Assembly: GCA_951394045.1 (NCBI GenBank) | Contig: OX595985.1 | Coordinates: 1,860,001-1,924,000, forward strand | Length of the DNA: 64,000 nt | Direction: 5' to 3' | Source: Nitzschia sp. DOCU1 | Lineage: Eukaryota; Bacillariophyta; Bacillariophyceae; Bacillariales; Bacillariaceae | Part shown: one piece after another, positions 31,601 through 41,500 of the stretch | Numbering within the stretch: position 1 is the first letter of the stretch | How the letters are laid out: each line of letters opens with the position of its first letter | Position numbers and translations under genes: made by a program | Notes under the pieces: generated by a model | The model's database searches: none | What the model saw: only the letters and a program-made list of their open reading frames with translations | Told to the model about the DNA's origin: nothing

Positions 31601-31630
31601 GCGGTTGGATTCCGAAAACGCTCCCGGTAA
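28625..31630 (+). CDS. Membrane-anchored BspA-repeat (DUF285) sulfatase
   Basis: 1001 residues from ATG at 28625 (MICRKRETAMKQT), chosen because the relic at 14657 keeps it; the frame opens at 28571. Residues about 12-30 (TILFACLAIVGLVLLIV) form a signal anchor. Residues about 85-190 hold BspA-like repeats with the typical FSGNVSAWDVSNAEYM and FNGNLGDWQVSRVRT pattern. Sulfatase follows from NILFLVTDQQRFD, with metal-binding Asp near 291. VCAPARATLRTG has the C-x-P-x-R box in which Cys, near residue 340, becomes formylglycine. Later GKWHLP and FTSDHGELLGAHG complete the alkaline-phosphatase-like fold. It should remove sulfate from a glycan or other ester at the cell surface or in the secretory path. 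Single exon. Confidence 0.9.
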   Translation: MICRKRETAMKQTILFACLAIVGLVLLIVSPLLSNQGHVPKRNPAAASTREKNEYRAFETEFELMDAVDEYLLLLLLEEEQANSSQLFSTYGPFEQWNVSLIRNFANLFNGNRNPLATQFSGNVSAWDVSNAEYMHDMFHNATMFNGNLGDWQVSRVRTFNGMFEGATSFRGYGLPKWNVSSGELFMVMFAETFKLKPDLDLRQWNLRHAQDCKAMFRRSNFGQVAPQNSLCHWRQQLNASAPEVFAMFLESNCPQTEMRPSVDLSEAGYFCGSCPAVSNTRRPNILFLVTDQQRFDTIRRTQDELWYFDNVTKIETPNLDALSRRGAYFSNVYCQCSVCAPARATLRTGCTIERTGIQNNDLIEEYRFSDLFRQRVESIQTLDQLLQTHGSYASEYYGKWHLPTLWWQGVSYNDYDQDNATFSFAEDDVGPKFNRFLAYHERQGHISTDVASAKEGMQRDTFTGYFYQPIPLDSRYQYPTDTSLSSDEFEGWQLTQASVLGRSALNESYTNTYFIADAALRALDRLLTAQQQKDDADPFFLTVSFHNPHPPMVPATKHLQYYRNHVRELFVSHNLYDPMNNTAYRHFSASVPKYRNRKRIQEWTALYYALIAEIDEWIGAIIAKLDSFEGARENTLIVFTSDHGELLGAHGNREKNMFYEEAARVPLFVVYPGAIPANTSIDRLTSHLDIVATILDYAGLSDVDTSDGSSLRPIIENKSYNQDYDEDIVVAEWDFRKPIPTFKSTLDRPIDERPALMVRKGNYKLLMQKKANSSQMDMMFDLEHDPFEMHNLLGINAPTASAQVSERAEHLRCLLLEWMERMDGDEKFYSDPAANFWEGNGDIWEIRHRQTWPALDVWSSHSGAAGGMMEFGPPVWNGTMYVRNEYLYLGTRTSGTLEVTVKFLVMTTNDTEVNENARSSSSFPFQLSMDGDPLPETLTLVQKKCNRIKVAFASPTMPTSTTTSVGLLLSSLGDTSWKRTIAISFAAAPNVAVGFRKRSR

Positions 31631-31773
31631 TAGTACACGACAGTAGAGGACGAAACAAATAGCAGCGGTGTTGTCATTCAAACATCTTCATTCGGCTAGC
31701 TGGTGAACTAGGCCAGTCGCTTCCGACAATGTCTCGTGGACGTTGACTGCAACAGCACAAACCTATCTTTCTG

Positions 31774-32922
31774 TTAGTCTTGCCAATAACTCTCGCCCGT
31801 GGTTCGTCGTTTGGGATTCTGAGGACACACGGGTGTATTCCGACAAAACCATTTACATTTGCGATTGGCCACACTAATCGAATGTTGATTGGCCGGTGCC
31901 GAATAACATCGATGATTCCATGATTGCACCGTGGCATTGATCCAAATCATTTGATCCGCTGTGGCTTTTACCACTGGAGTCGTATTGCCCAAAAACTCGT
32001 TCCACAAGTCTTGTAACAACAAAGGACGAGCATCCGCGGTACGTTGGGCCAATGTAGTCGTTTCCGAGCCTTGTCGACAAGTCACACAACATGTATCTTG
32101 TGGATCCACGCACAAGGCTACCGTTTCGACCCTTGTGGCCAGCAACATCGTGCTCATCAACAAGTCTTCGCCCGTTACCAAGGCGTCGACACGTTGTCGC
32201 CAGGGTTTGTACGCGTCTTGAAAGAAGACCTTTAATAAATCTCGATGCATCACAGCACCCTTGGTGACAAAGATGGTATTGTAGCGAAAGGGTGCTTGAT
32301 AAGATTCAGCAAACTGATAGTAGCCCGTGGGCTTAAAATGTCGAGGATGAAATCCTACCACTGCCTTTTTCGACAGTCGCGTCCACGCCTCCAAGGCAAA
32401 TTGCAAGGCCCGACACGAATACATGGTATCGACATCGACATGAAAAGTAGCTTGACAAGCCAAGGGAGGATTGGAATGGTCCATTCCATTGAATTCTCGG
32501 TAGGGTGAGAAACGATGAGAAATGTTGTTGGGCAGCAAATCCCAATAGACTGGTGTCGACGTCGTCGAGTTAGGAATGACGAAATAGTCTATAGGCAGAG
32601 ACTCTAACAAGCTTGGGTCTTCAAACCAATTGATTCGAACTTCTTGTACGACTGGACAAAGTCGTAGATATTGCACCATGTGTCGCAGGCATTTGGGTTG
32701 TTGATACACGGAAACAATGACCGACAAGCCTTCTTGAGAAAGATGTTGCTTTTGCTTTCGCGTGATATCCCTGGGCGACGGAATGCTGCTGAGTCGAAAC
32801 GTTGGTGTCGTAGAAGAGATTCCAAGCGACAAGTAGAATTGAAAGAGTGTCACCATGCCTACTAGAACCCCAAGGAAAGCTTGAAGTCGGGGCATGCGGC
32901 TACTGTTGGACGTCGTCTTCAT
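31774..32922 (-). CDS. Type II membrane glycosyltransferase, exostosin/EXTL (GT64)-like
   Basis: 382 residues. Residues about 12-32 form a signal anchor (FLGVLVGMVTLFQFYL), giving a Golgi-lumen enzyme. LSVIVSVYQQPKCLRHMV begins a GT-A fold. NNISHRFSPYREF and HVDVDTMYSCRALQFALEAW (a DxD-type metal site, changed from the usual acidic run) match the GT64 pattern, as do VVGFHPRHF, YNTIFVTKGAVMHRDLL and VTGEDLLMSTM in the order expected. It ends with CCVTCRQGSETTTLAQRTADAR. It may build a sulfated or other cell-surface glycan; the acceptor is unknown. Convergent with the sulfatase gene, 143 bp apart, which is suggestive but no more. Confidence 0.72.
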   Translation of the reverse strand: MKTTSNSSRMPRLQAFLGVLVGMVTLFQFYLSLGISSTTPTFRLSSIPSPRDITRKQKQHLSQEGLSVIVSVYQQPKCLRHMVQYLRLCPVVQEVRINWFEDPSLLESLPIDYFVIPNSTTSTPVYWDLLPNNISHRFSPYREFNGMDHSNPPLACQATFHVDVDTMYSCRALQFALEAWTRLSKKAVVGFHPRHFKPTGYYQFAESYQAPFRYNTIFVTKGAVMHRDLLKVFFQDAYKPWRQRVDALVTGEDLLMSTMLLATRVETVALCVDPQDTCCVTCRQGSETTTLAQRTADARPLLLQDLWNEFLGNTTPVVKATADQMIWINATVQSWNHRCYSAPANQHSISVANRKCKWFCRNTPVCPQNPKRRTTGESYWQD

Positions 32923-34489
32923 ACGATGGATTTGCCTTACTGAATGTCGTTCTTTCCCTTGTCGTCTCGTCGTCGCCTCGCATGTATTATTATACGTAAC
33001 AAGCTCGAGTTACATTCCACGCATCGTCACGTTGCTATTCCCATTGTATCATCCGCTGTTGTGTGGGCAGAAAGGAGTACACTGCATCATTATAACGGTG
33101 ATAGCGGGGTCATGGTCAGCTCACATCCATCGAGATATTCTGTTGAGATAGGGGGTTGCAGATCGGCGTCAGAAAAAGACGCGGAATAATACATACCTAT
33201 GGTACGTATGCATCTATGTATCTTTCTTTTGCCTTCCCGCGCGATAGAATAGCGACGGGAAATTGCCCTCCCTAAAGGGGGATAAGGACAGACGCTGCGG
33301 CAGAAAGAAGTTCTGATGACCGACGAACGGCGGCGAAGAAAGGCAAATGGCGCCGAAAGGTGCAGTAGTCGTCGGCATTTCACTAATATGACTAGCTGCC
33401 GCCATTGAGGATTCATGAACGACACGAAATCCCTCTCCATCGAGAGTGCTTTAGACGTAAGAGCCTTTCAATCTGAAATTGCCTAACACCGAAAGAGGAA
33501 CATTCAATCTACGAGTACTCGCAGTCCGCGTAAGAGAACAATGGATGTGGTGGTCCTATTTCTACTCCCTCAAAAGTCCTTTGCGGACGAATATCTTGTC
33601 TTGGAACCCTTTGTCGTTTCACGATCCATCCATATATCATAGGCTTGTGTACTCAATTAGTAAAAGCAAATACAGGTACAAGTTTCGCGGCAATTTGAGG
33701 AACTACTACCGGCGGTAGTAGTAGTAGGTGCTTGATGCGTGTATATTGGTACTAAAAGAAGCAACCACAAAAGTTCCGCGGCGAGTTGAGGAAGAGAACG
33801 TTTGGTGACGACATGATTGAGGTTGCTGATGTGTTGTACCTGATGCGCGTGTTGGTGCAGCGTTGCTTGGGCCAAAGTGCTTCAGGATATGGAATGAGTC
33901 AAAGCAGAGAGAGAGAGAACCCGGGGATGATGTTTTGCCGCTGTGGCGCTGACTATTTCTGTTACACCTTCAATGGATACTTCGCTTTCGTTCGGGAAGT
34001 TTCGCGCAGACTTTTTGATGCACCTTCAATGATATTTCGCGTCTTTCTGTCTCATTCTTATTTAGCAAGTGTTGTGGTTCCCCCGAGAAGATATGGAATG
34101 AGTCAAATAAAGCAGCTACGTTTAGAGCACGGGGATGATATGTGCAACCGCTATCGTCTGTTTCGCGCTGACTATATTTGTTACACCTTCAGTGGTATTT
34201 CGCGTCTATCGTAATTGAAGAGAATCGTCCCTCTTTCTTATTTAGCAAGTGTTGTGGTTCTCCCGAGTACATGATGATATCGAAAAATTCTCCGACGAAT
34301 CATGTTGGAACGCAGTAAGGTAGAGGAAAAAAGAAGAAACGCGGACCAATGGACAATAGATTTGCCGGTTTGTCGGGTAGTTTGGGCAATAGGAATGCTG
34401 TCGAACGAAGACGTACTGCAATTCTTCCCGCGCCAACGATCTCACAATTTCCAAAACACGAGCATTGAAACTACTCCATCATACAAGCC
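32923..34489. other. Intergenic region, no gene seen
   Basis: 1.5 kb between divergent genes. Holds a decayed tandem duplication at 33886-34267 (separate entry). Small frames show no motif. Confidence 0.5.
33886..34267. repeat. Diverged tandem duplication, two units of about 180-200 bp
   Basis: Shared words in the same order: GATATGGAATGAGTCAAA (33886; 34089), TTGTTACACCTTCA-like (33958; 34177), TATTTCGCGTCT (34033; 34196) and TTTAGCAAGTGTTGTGGTTC (34061; 34241). Confidence 0.75.
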
Positions 34490-35200
34490 ATGACAGCATC
34501 GTTTCATAATCCAGTCCTCGCGGCGGTAGAACTACTGGCTGCAACAACTACAAAGTCGCAAAGAAAGAATCATGGGGGGTCTCAGAAGCGCGTTCGATTC
34601 TGCAAGAATGTAACCGCTCGCTATACGATCGCACGTGACGACCTGTCTCCAGAAGAACTCGCCGCTGCTTGGTTTTCTCCAGTCGAATCGGCTGCCATTA
34701 CCAAGGCATGCTGTCGTGTGATTGCCAAGCTCGAGATGAAGAATAAAAAGGGTGGTGGCGATGATCATCAAGAATCGTTCTGTGCACGTGGATTGGAAAG
34801 CCACACGCGAATTGGAGACAGCATCAAGCACAAACATCGATTTGAATCCATCCACGCCGTTTTGAAAGAACAAGAAGAACAATATCAGCGAGGCATCACT
34901 GATGACGAGTCCATTTCGCGAGTTTACCGAAATGTGGCTTCAAGTGCCCAGCTTTGGGCGGCTACCATAGGTCTCCGAGACCAGCGAGATGCGGATCAAA
35001 TTTTCGATCACGATGACGAGCTTCTTGTGGTGCTGGAGCATTCATACGACACCAGGAGTGCAGAGCCGAGAAGCGTTCTTCCTCCATTGTGTAAACGCCG
35101 CCCTGGTGCTGAGAAGCTGCCAGCAAGACAATCAACGTGGTCGTCCTGGCCTAAGAAGACGTCGGCGCGAAGCAGTTCCGTTGGAGCAGCAGCTGCATAA
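34490..35200 (+). CDS. Small conserved-looking diatom protein, function unknown
   Basis: 236 residues. From memory this resembles a family common in diatoms: VRFCKNVTARYTIARDDLSPEE near residues 34-55, AAWFSPVESAAITKACC near 57-75, then ARGLESHTRIG, a basic HKHRFESIHAVLKEQEEQ helix, and VYRNVASSAQLWAATIGLRD near 145-165. I know no biochemical role. The tail (after about 195) is low-complexity. No signal peptide or membrane span. Single exon, divergent to the glycosyltransferase gene at a distance of 1.6 kb. Confidence 0.72.
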   Translation: MTASFHNPVLAAVELLAATTTKSQRKNHGGSQKRVRFCKNVTARYTIARDDLSPEELAAAWFSPVESAAITKACCRVIAKLEMKNKKGGGDDHQESFCARGLESHTRIGDSIKHKHRFESIHAVLKEQEEQYQRGITDDESISRVYRNVASSAQLWAATIGLRDQRDADQIFDHDDELLVVLEHSYDTRSAEPRSVLPPLCKRRPGAEKLPARQSTWSSWPKKTSARSSSVGAAAA

Positions 35201-35409
35201 GAATGGGAGGGAGGGGTAGGGTTCGTGCTAGTAGTTTTAAAAGCTACGGTTTAATCAGAAAGAGAAACCACTACGAATAAATTGTTATTGTAACTTTCGA
35301 ATAATAGAAAAGAAGGTTTTCATCGGTCTACACTCAAACCTTCTTAAGCGTACGTCGGCGGAATTTGAACCGTTTCAAGACGGATAAATCTGTGTGTCTC
35401 TGTGCTCTC

Positions 35410-37750
35410 CTAAAATAGTCCCCAAGCTTGTTTCGCTGGGTTGATACTTCCCTCCGCGATTTCGTCGCTTCCTTCTTTCAATTTCATCAGTTCTTCCAAG
35501 TGTCCTTCGGCCTTTTCTTTCCATTCGAACGTTTTATCAGTCCACTTGTCGATGGCATCCTGTAGTCCCCTCTCTACAATTTCGGCATCACTGAGCCTGG
35601 CTTCTAGCTCCTTTATTCTTTCATGCAGAGTCGTAGTTGTTTCAACCTCTTCTTCTGCAATCATGAGCTGCGCTTTGACATTCTTCAATTCCTCGTCAAC
35701 CTTGATCTTTGACGCTTTCAATTGCTTTATATTCTCGTTTGCTTCTGAGGCGCTGCGTTGTAAACCGGCAATCATTGCGTCCTTCTTTGCGTTTTGCACC
35801 GACATTTGCATTCTTGAATCTTTTTGCTCCTTTTTCAGTTGCTCGACCTCTTCGACAAGCTTCAATGCCTTCTGGGCATCTTCGCCACCTCCCTCTAGGA
35901 TTCGTTGTTCCAACGCTTCAATTTTCTTTTGCTGTTCTCCAATCTTTTGAGCTTGCGAAGTGACCTGAATTGCTTGCGCATAGGCGTCATTCTGCAGGCC
36001 AGTAACAGTCGAAGTCCTGGTCGGCGCAACCCCCAGAGCGGACGCCCTAGCTTCCATGCCTCGAATACGAGATCTTAGCGTACGCAACTCGACCTCGGTT
36101 CGATTCATGTCATCAGCGAGCGCATTCTTCTCCTCTAAGGCCAATTCGAAATTTTGCTTGTGACGTTCAATTTCACATTCACCGTCGCCCAGCTTTGATT
36201 GGATTAGCGCTAGACGGTCATGGAGTTCGTTGTTCTCCTTTGCCGACTCAGCCAACATGGCTTTGAGGTCATCCACTTCAGAAGTTGCTGTTGATATGAC
36301 ATTCATGGCCTGGGGTTGGAACGTCATGTAAGCCCGACTGACATAAAAAAATACACCAAAGTGCGATACTTACATGTTCTTGCTCCACCGTCATCAGCTC
36401 AACCTGCCTCAACGCATCCGCCAGCTGTTCCTGAATATTGGAAAGGTCACCCTCGTCAAAGTCTTTCTTTTTGGTTAAATGCGCCATGGAACTGCAAAAA
36501 TCCTTTGTCTTCTTGAGTTGTTCCAATATTCCAACTCTATTGTGAAGTCTCGGTAGCTTGATGAGCCCTCCAGGAGTTTCCGCAGACTTACTGGGGGAAC
36601 CGATGATGGCATGGAGTTCCTCTTCCGGACTGACGGCGGAACCCCGTCCTTTTGAAAGGTCAGAATTCCTCTTATTGGATGACGACAGCTTGCCAGTGGT
36701 GAAATTCGTATCAGCATTCAATCCTCGCGACGATGTCCAGCTACTACTTCGCTGGAGCTTTTTCCTTGTCGATTTGGGATTTGCACCAGATTCATTGTTC
36801 GAACTACTCCTCGCTACTGACCCGGACGAACTCATACTCTGACCACCATCATTGCTTTTCTTCTTCTTCGTTTTGCTGTTGGTTCTGCTTTCCTTTGATT
36901 TACTCGAAGCGTCGCTTTGCTTCTTCTTGTCCTTGGTACCGTCACTAGCGCCCTTCTTCTTCTTCTTCTTCGTCTTCTTTCCGTCTTCAGGTTTCTTGTT
37001 GATATCCTCAGTTTCAACCTTTTCAATCTGCCTGGATGAAGTCCAGCTGTTGCGTTTGACTAGCTGAGCTCGGCGGCCATTTGGTTCGGGGGGTGCCTCT
37101 ACCTCCCGTTTCCTCATTTCGGGACTAAGCGATCTTACCCTGACCATTTTGATGTCGTCAGAGTACGGGTCCTCATCCGAACTCTCTTCCTGCTCTTCCT
37201 CGATGGTGTCGTTCACTGACATGGCCGCAAGCATGCTGTTGACACGGGCACCGCGAGGAGCAGGAGCACCCGCCCTTGGCCCCACACCAGGACGAGCGTC
37301 CCTAGCATTCCGTGGAGCTGGGATATTAGCGACTTCTTGCTTGGTCTTGGCTGGTTTCGGAAGAATGGAAGGCGTGGGTACAATCCCTTTGCCCATGCCG
37401 CGACGAGGGTTATTAGCGGCATTTCTTGTCGTCGACTTTGCTGGGGAAGCATCTCCCATTAGATCGCGATTTGACATTTTGTAATCGAAATATAATGAAG
37501 CTTGTGTCATATCCGCAATCAGAGAAAAGCGCATCGAGTTCTGTTTTGATTCGTTACTGCGAAAAAAACGATCATCATAATATTCTTGTTCATAGTCGTC
37601 GTCCTCGTCCGCTTCCTCATTATTGCTTTCTTCGGTGAATTCGTCCGAAGTCACTTTAATGTCCCCGATATCTCTTTTGTTCTTCTTGCTGGTTTCCGTC
37701 ACGTCTTTGGCCCATGGCTTCTTTGCCACTGGCATGAGTTTACGAAACAT
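35410..37750 (-). CDS. Long coiled-coil protein with a disordered, basic N-terminal half; one intron
   Basis: Two exons, 37750-36374 and 36309-35410, joined across a 64-nt intron (phase 0), give 758 residues. The join makes EQEHAMNVISTATSEVDDL, which continues one coiled coil. Without splicing the first exon runs into 31 unrelated residues. The N-terminal half is acidic then Lys/Ser-rich, with KKTKKKKKKGASDG and KKTKDFCSSMAHL. From about residue 420 the protein is nearly all heptad-like helix to the end (KWTDKTFEWKEKAEGHLEEL). No motor or enzyme domain is seen. A structural, cytoskeletal or tethering role is possible but unproven. Confidence 0.78.
36310..36373 (-). other. 64-nt spliceosomal intron
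   Basis: Minus-strand GTAAGT at 36373 and CCCCCAG ending at 36310. Removal restores one frame of 758 codons. Confidence 0.85.
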
Positions 37751-38514
37751 CGTGGTGAAATGTTTGAATAGCTCGTCCCGGAGAGGACAGGATGATAGGA
37801 GGAGTTGAATGTATTATCGAAAGAGGGAAATGTCGTGCTGTTGTTCCAGCAGACGCAACCACCACATCTCTATGGGGAGGAGCGGAAAGAGGACTTTCCC
37901 GTCCAACCACTGCCTGGAAAACGTGCGATATCTTGAGATTCCACCATGCCACGATAGTATGGGAGAGGACTGATTCGCTCCTCCCACAGTGTGCCAGTTT
38001 TTATGATCCGGCGCCCGGTACTGCTGTAATAACTAGGTGGTAATTCAGCAGCATGGCCTTAAATTGAAAATCCCAGGATGGAAGAGCAAAAACCTCTTTC
38101 TGGATGGCAATTGGAGTGATAGGGCATAATCTGCGGGTAAATACCGGTACTTCAATTACTGGTATGGCTGCCTTTTGATGGAATGGAACCTCGCTGACGA
38201 TTTCTTCCAATCCACCATGACCACCACGACGATGAACGAAACAACAAATGTCCTCGATCCATTAAACATATGGTAATTCAGCGGGGCATTAGATTAAAAA
38301 TGCTTTGCCGCAATTGCGGAAGTTGCTCATCAACAACCCTTGAAGTTTATGCACACCATTCTTGGCCGACAATCGAGTCTGACTGTCCATCAGACTCGGA
38401 CCATGAACAGTCGACGACCGTTGTCGTACGATATTTGAAGGAATCTTCCTTCAAATACGACAACAGTCGTATTACTCGGATTTACAGTTCGGATCATGGA
38501 AATATTTATGATGA
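37751..38514. other. Intergenic region before the transposon array
   Basis: No gene supported; a 90-codon frame (38270-38539) runs across the hairpin at 38414-38470 into the array and is judged chance. Confidence 0.45.
38414..38470. repeat. Long imperfect hairpin
   Basis: Left arm ACGACCGTTGTCGTA then TATTTGAAGGAA; right arm is its inverse with one mismatch and a 5-nt bulge (TTCCTTCAAATA then CGACAACAGTCGT). It lies 44 bp before the first array unit. Confidence 0.7.
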
Positions 38515-41500
38515 TCATGAGGGTAACTTGCCACACTGACGGATGGGGAAATGAAAAATACTATGGAGGTCGAAGTCGATTCGGCGCGCAGTGCTTGGAA
38601 CTTAGCATAAGTATTCTACGCAGAGCGTCAAATTTAGCATAAGTATTCCACGCAGAGCTTCAAATTTAGCATAAGTATGTACGCAGAGCTACGAATTTAG
38701 CTTCAACCGCGCATCGCGTTGCTTCGGAACCACGCACAATAACACAACAATAACCAAAGAGTGGCGAACGCGGCTGTTCCGAAATCGCGTGGTTGCAAGA
38801 TAGTGTGTTACGAAACTGCGTGTTGTGAAATCTAGGGAAATCACTGGAGTTACGAAAGCGCGTCTTGCGAAATCGCGTTGTGGTGCGAAAGGGCTTCTTA
38901 TGAAATCTTGTTTTACGAAATTGCGTCTTGTGAAGTCTTAGGAAATCGCGTAGTGTTACGAAAGCAAGTGGTGCGAAATCGCGTCTTACGAAATATTGTG
39001 TTCCGAAAAGCGTGCATTGCGAAATCTAGTGTGACGAAAGCGCGTGCTCTACTATCTACCGATAGTACTTGCGTCGTCGTCTACTGGGGCCGGGAAGTAG
39101 CGTAATGTTAATGATAATGCTCCGGCTAGCACTGGCGTCGTTGACGCCGACGCCCCCGCCGCTATAGTCATAAAGTAACATAACAAGACAGAGCAAGAAC
39201 ATTAGCAGTGATGTGGCTGGCATGATCGCTATTGCTCTCGCAGATCTAGCTAGCTAGAGTAGTGGTGTTATTCGTTGAGTGAATGTAGTCATACAGCTCG
39301 AGGAGCATGCAGCTTACAGATCTTTCAGAGAGATCCAAAGCGATCCTCGTGGCTGTCTCGGCAAGAAGAGTAGCAAGGATCTTAGTTTACCAGAAAGCGA
39401 TTCCGCGCTTCGCGCGGAATCGAGCTAATCAAAATCTCATCCGTCAGTGTGGAAAATTTGCCTCATGAGGGTAACTTGCCACACTGACGGATGGGGAAAT
39501 GAAAAATACTATGGAGGTCGAAGTCGATTCGGCGCGCAGTGCTTGGAACTTAGCATAAGTATTCTACGCAGAGCGTCAAATTTAGCATAAGTATTCCACG
39601 CAGAGCTTCAAATTTAGCATAAGTATGTACGCAGAGCTACGAATTTAGCTTCAACCGCGCATCGCGTTGCTTCGGAACCACGCACAATAACACAACAATA
39701 ACCAAAGAGTGGCGAACGCGGCTGTTCCGAAATCGCGTGGTTGCAAGATAGTGTGTTACGAAACTGCGTGTTGTGAAATCTAGGGAAATCACTGGAGTTA
39801 CGAAAGCGCGTCTTGCGAAATCGCGTTGTGGTGCGAAAGGGCTTCTTATGAAATCTTGTTTTACGAAATTGCGTCTTGTGAAGTCTTAGGAAATCGCGTA
39901 GTGTTACGAAAGCAAGTGGTGCGAAATCGCGTCTTACGAAATATTGTGTTCCGAAAAGCGTGCATTGCGAAATCTAGTGTGACGAAAGCGCGTGCTCTAC
40001 TATCTACCGATAGTACTTGCGTCGTCGTCTACTGGGGCCGGGAAGTAGCGTAATGTTAATGATAATGCTCCGGCTAGCACTGGCGTCGTTGACGCCGACG
40101 CCCCCGCCGCTATAGTCATAAAGTAACATAACAAGACAGAGCAAGAACATTAGCAGTGATGTGGCTGGCATGATCGCTATTGCTCTCACAGATCTAGCTA
40201 GCTAGAGTAGTGGTGTTATTCGTTGAGTGAATGTAGTCATACAGCTCGAGGAGCATGCAGCTTACAGATCTTTCAGAGAGATCCAAAGCGATCCTCGTGG
40301 CTGTCTCGGCAAGAAGAGTAGCAAGGATCTTAGTTTACCAGAAAGCGATTCCGCGCTTCGCGCGGAATCGAGCTAATCAAAATCTCATCCGTCAGTGTGG
40401 AAAATTTGCCTCATGAGGGTAACTTGCCACACTGACGGATGGGGAAATGAAAAATACTATGGAGGTCGAAGTCGATTCGGCGCGCAGTGCTTGGAACTTA
40501 GCATAAGTATTCTACGCAGAGCGTCAAATTTAGCATAAGTATTCCACGCAGAGCTTCAAATTTAGCATAAGTATGTACGCAGAGCTACGAATTTAGCTTC
40601 AACCGCGCATCGCGTTGCTTCGGAACCACGCACAATAACACAACAATAACCAAAGAGTGGCGAACGCGGCTGTTCCGAAATCGCGTGGTTGCAAGATAGT
40701 GTGTTACGAAACTGCGTGTTGTGAAATCTAGGGAAATCACTGGAGTTACGAAAGCGCGTCTTGCGAAATCGCGTTGTGGTGCGAAAGGGCTTCTTATGAA
40801 ATCTTGTTTTACGAAATTGCGTCTTGTGAAGTCTTAGGAAATCGCGTAGTGTTACGAAAGCAAGTGGTGCGAAATCGCGTCTTACGAAATATTGTGTTCC
40901 GAAAAGCGTGCATTGCAAAATCTAGTGTGACGAAAGCGCGTGCTCTACTATCTACCGATAGTACTTGCGTCGTCGTCTACTGGGGCCGGGAAGTAGCGTA
41001 ATGTTAATGATAATGCTCCGGCTAGCACTGGCGTCGTTGACGCCGACGCCCCCGCCGCTATAGTCATAAAGTAACATAACAAGACAGAGCAAGAACATTA
41101 GCAGTGATGTGGCTGGCATGATCGCTATTGCTCTCGCAGATCTAGCTAGCTAGAGTAGTGGTGTTATTCGTTGAGTGAATGTAGTCATACAGCTCGAGGA
41201 GCATGCAGCTTACAGATCTTTCAGAGAGATCCAAAGCGATCCTCGTGGCTGTCTCGGCAAGAAGAGTAGCAAGGATCTTAGTTTACCAGAAAGCGATTCC
41301 GCGCTTCGCGCGGAATCGAGCTAATCAAAATCTCATCCGTCAGTGTGGAAAATTTGCCTCATGAGGGTAACTTGCCACACTGACGGATGGGGAAATGAAA
41401 AATACTATGGAGGTCGAAGTCGATTCGGCGCGCAGTGCTTGGAACTTAGCATAAGTATTCTACGCAGAGCGTCAAATTTAGCATAAGTATTCCACGCAGA

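Noticed and set aside
38270..38539. 89-residue frame starting MVIQRGIRLK
   Set aside because: Runs through the hairpin and into the array; Cys pair looks like chance.
38878..39105. 75-residue frame repeated in every array unit (MWCERASYEILFYE...)
   Set aside because: It arises from the GCGAAATCGCGT word repeats, has no domain, and one unit breaks it without other change; not a gene.
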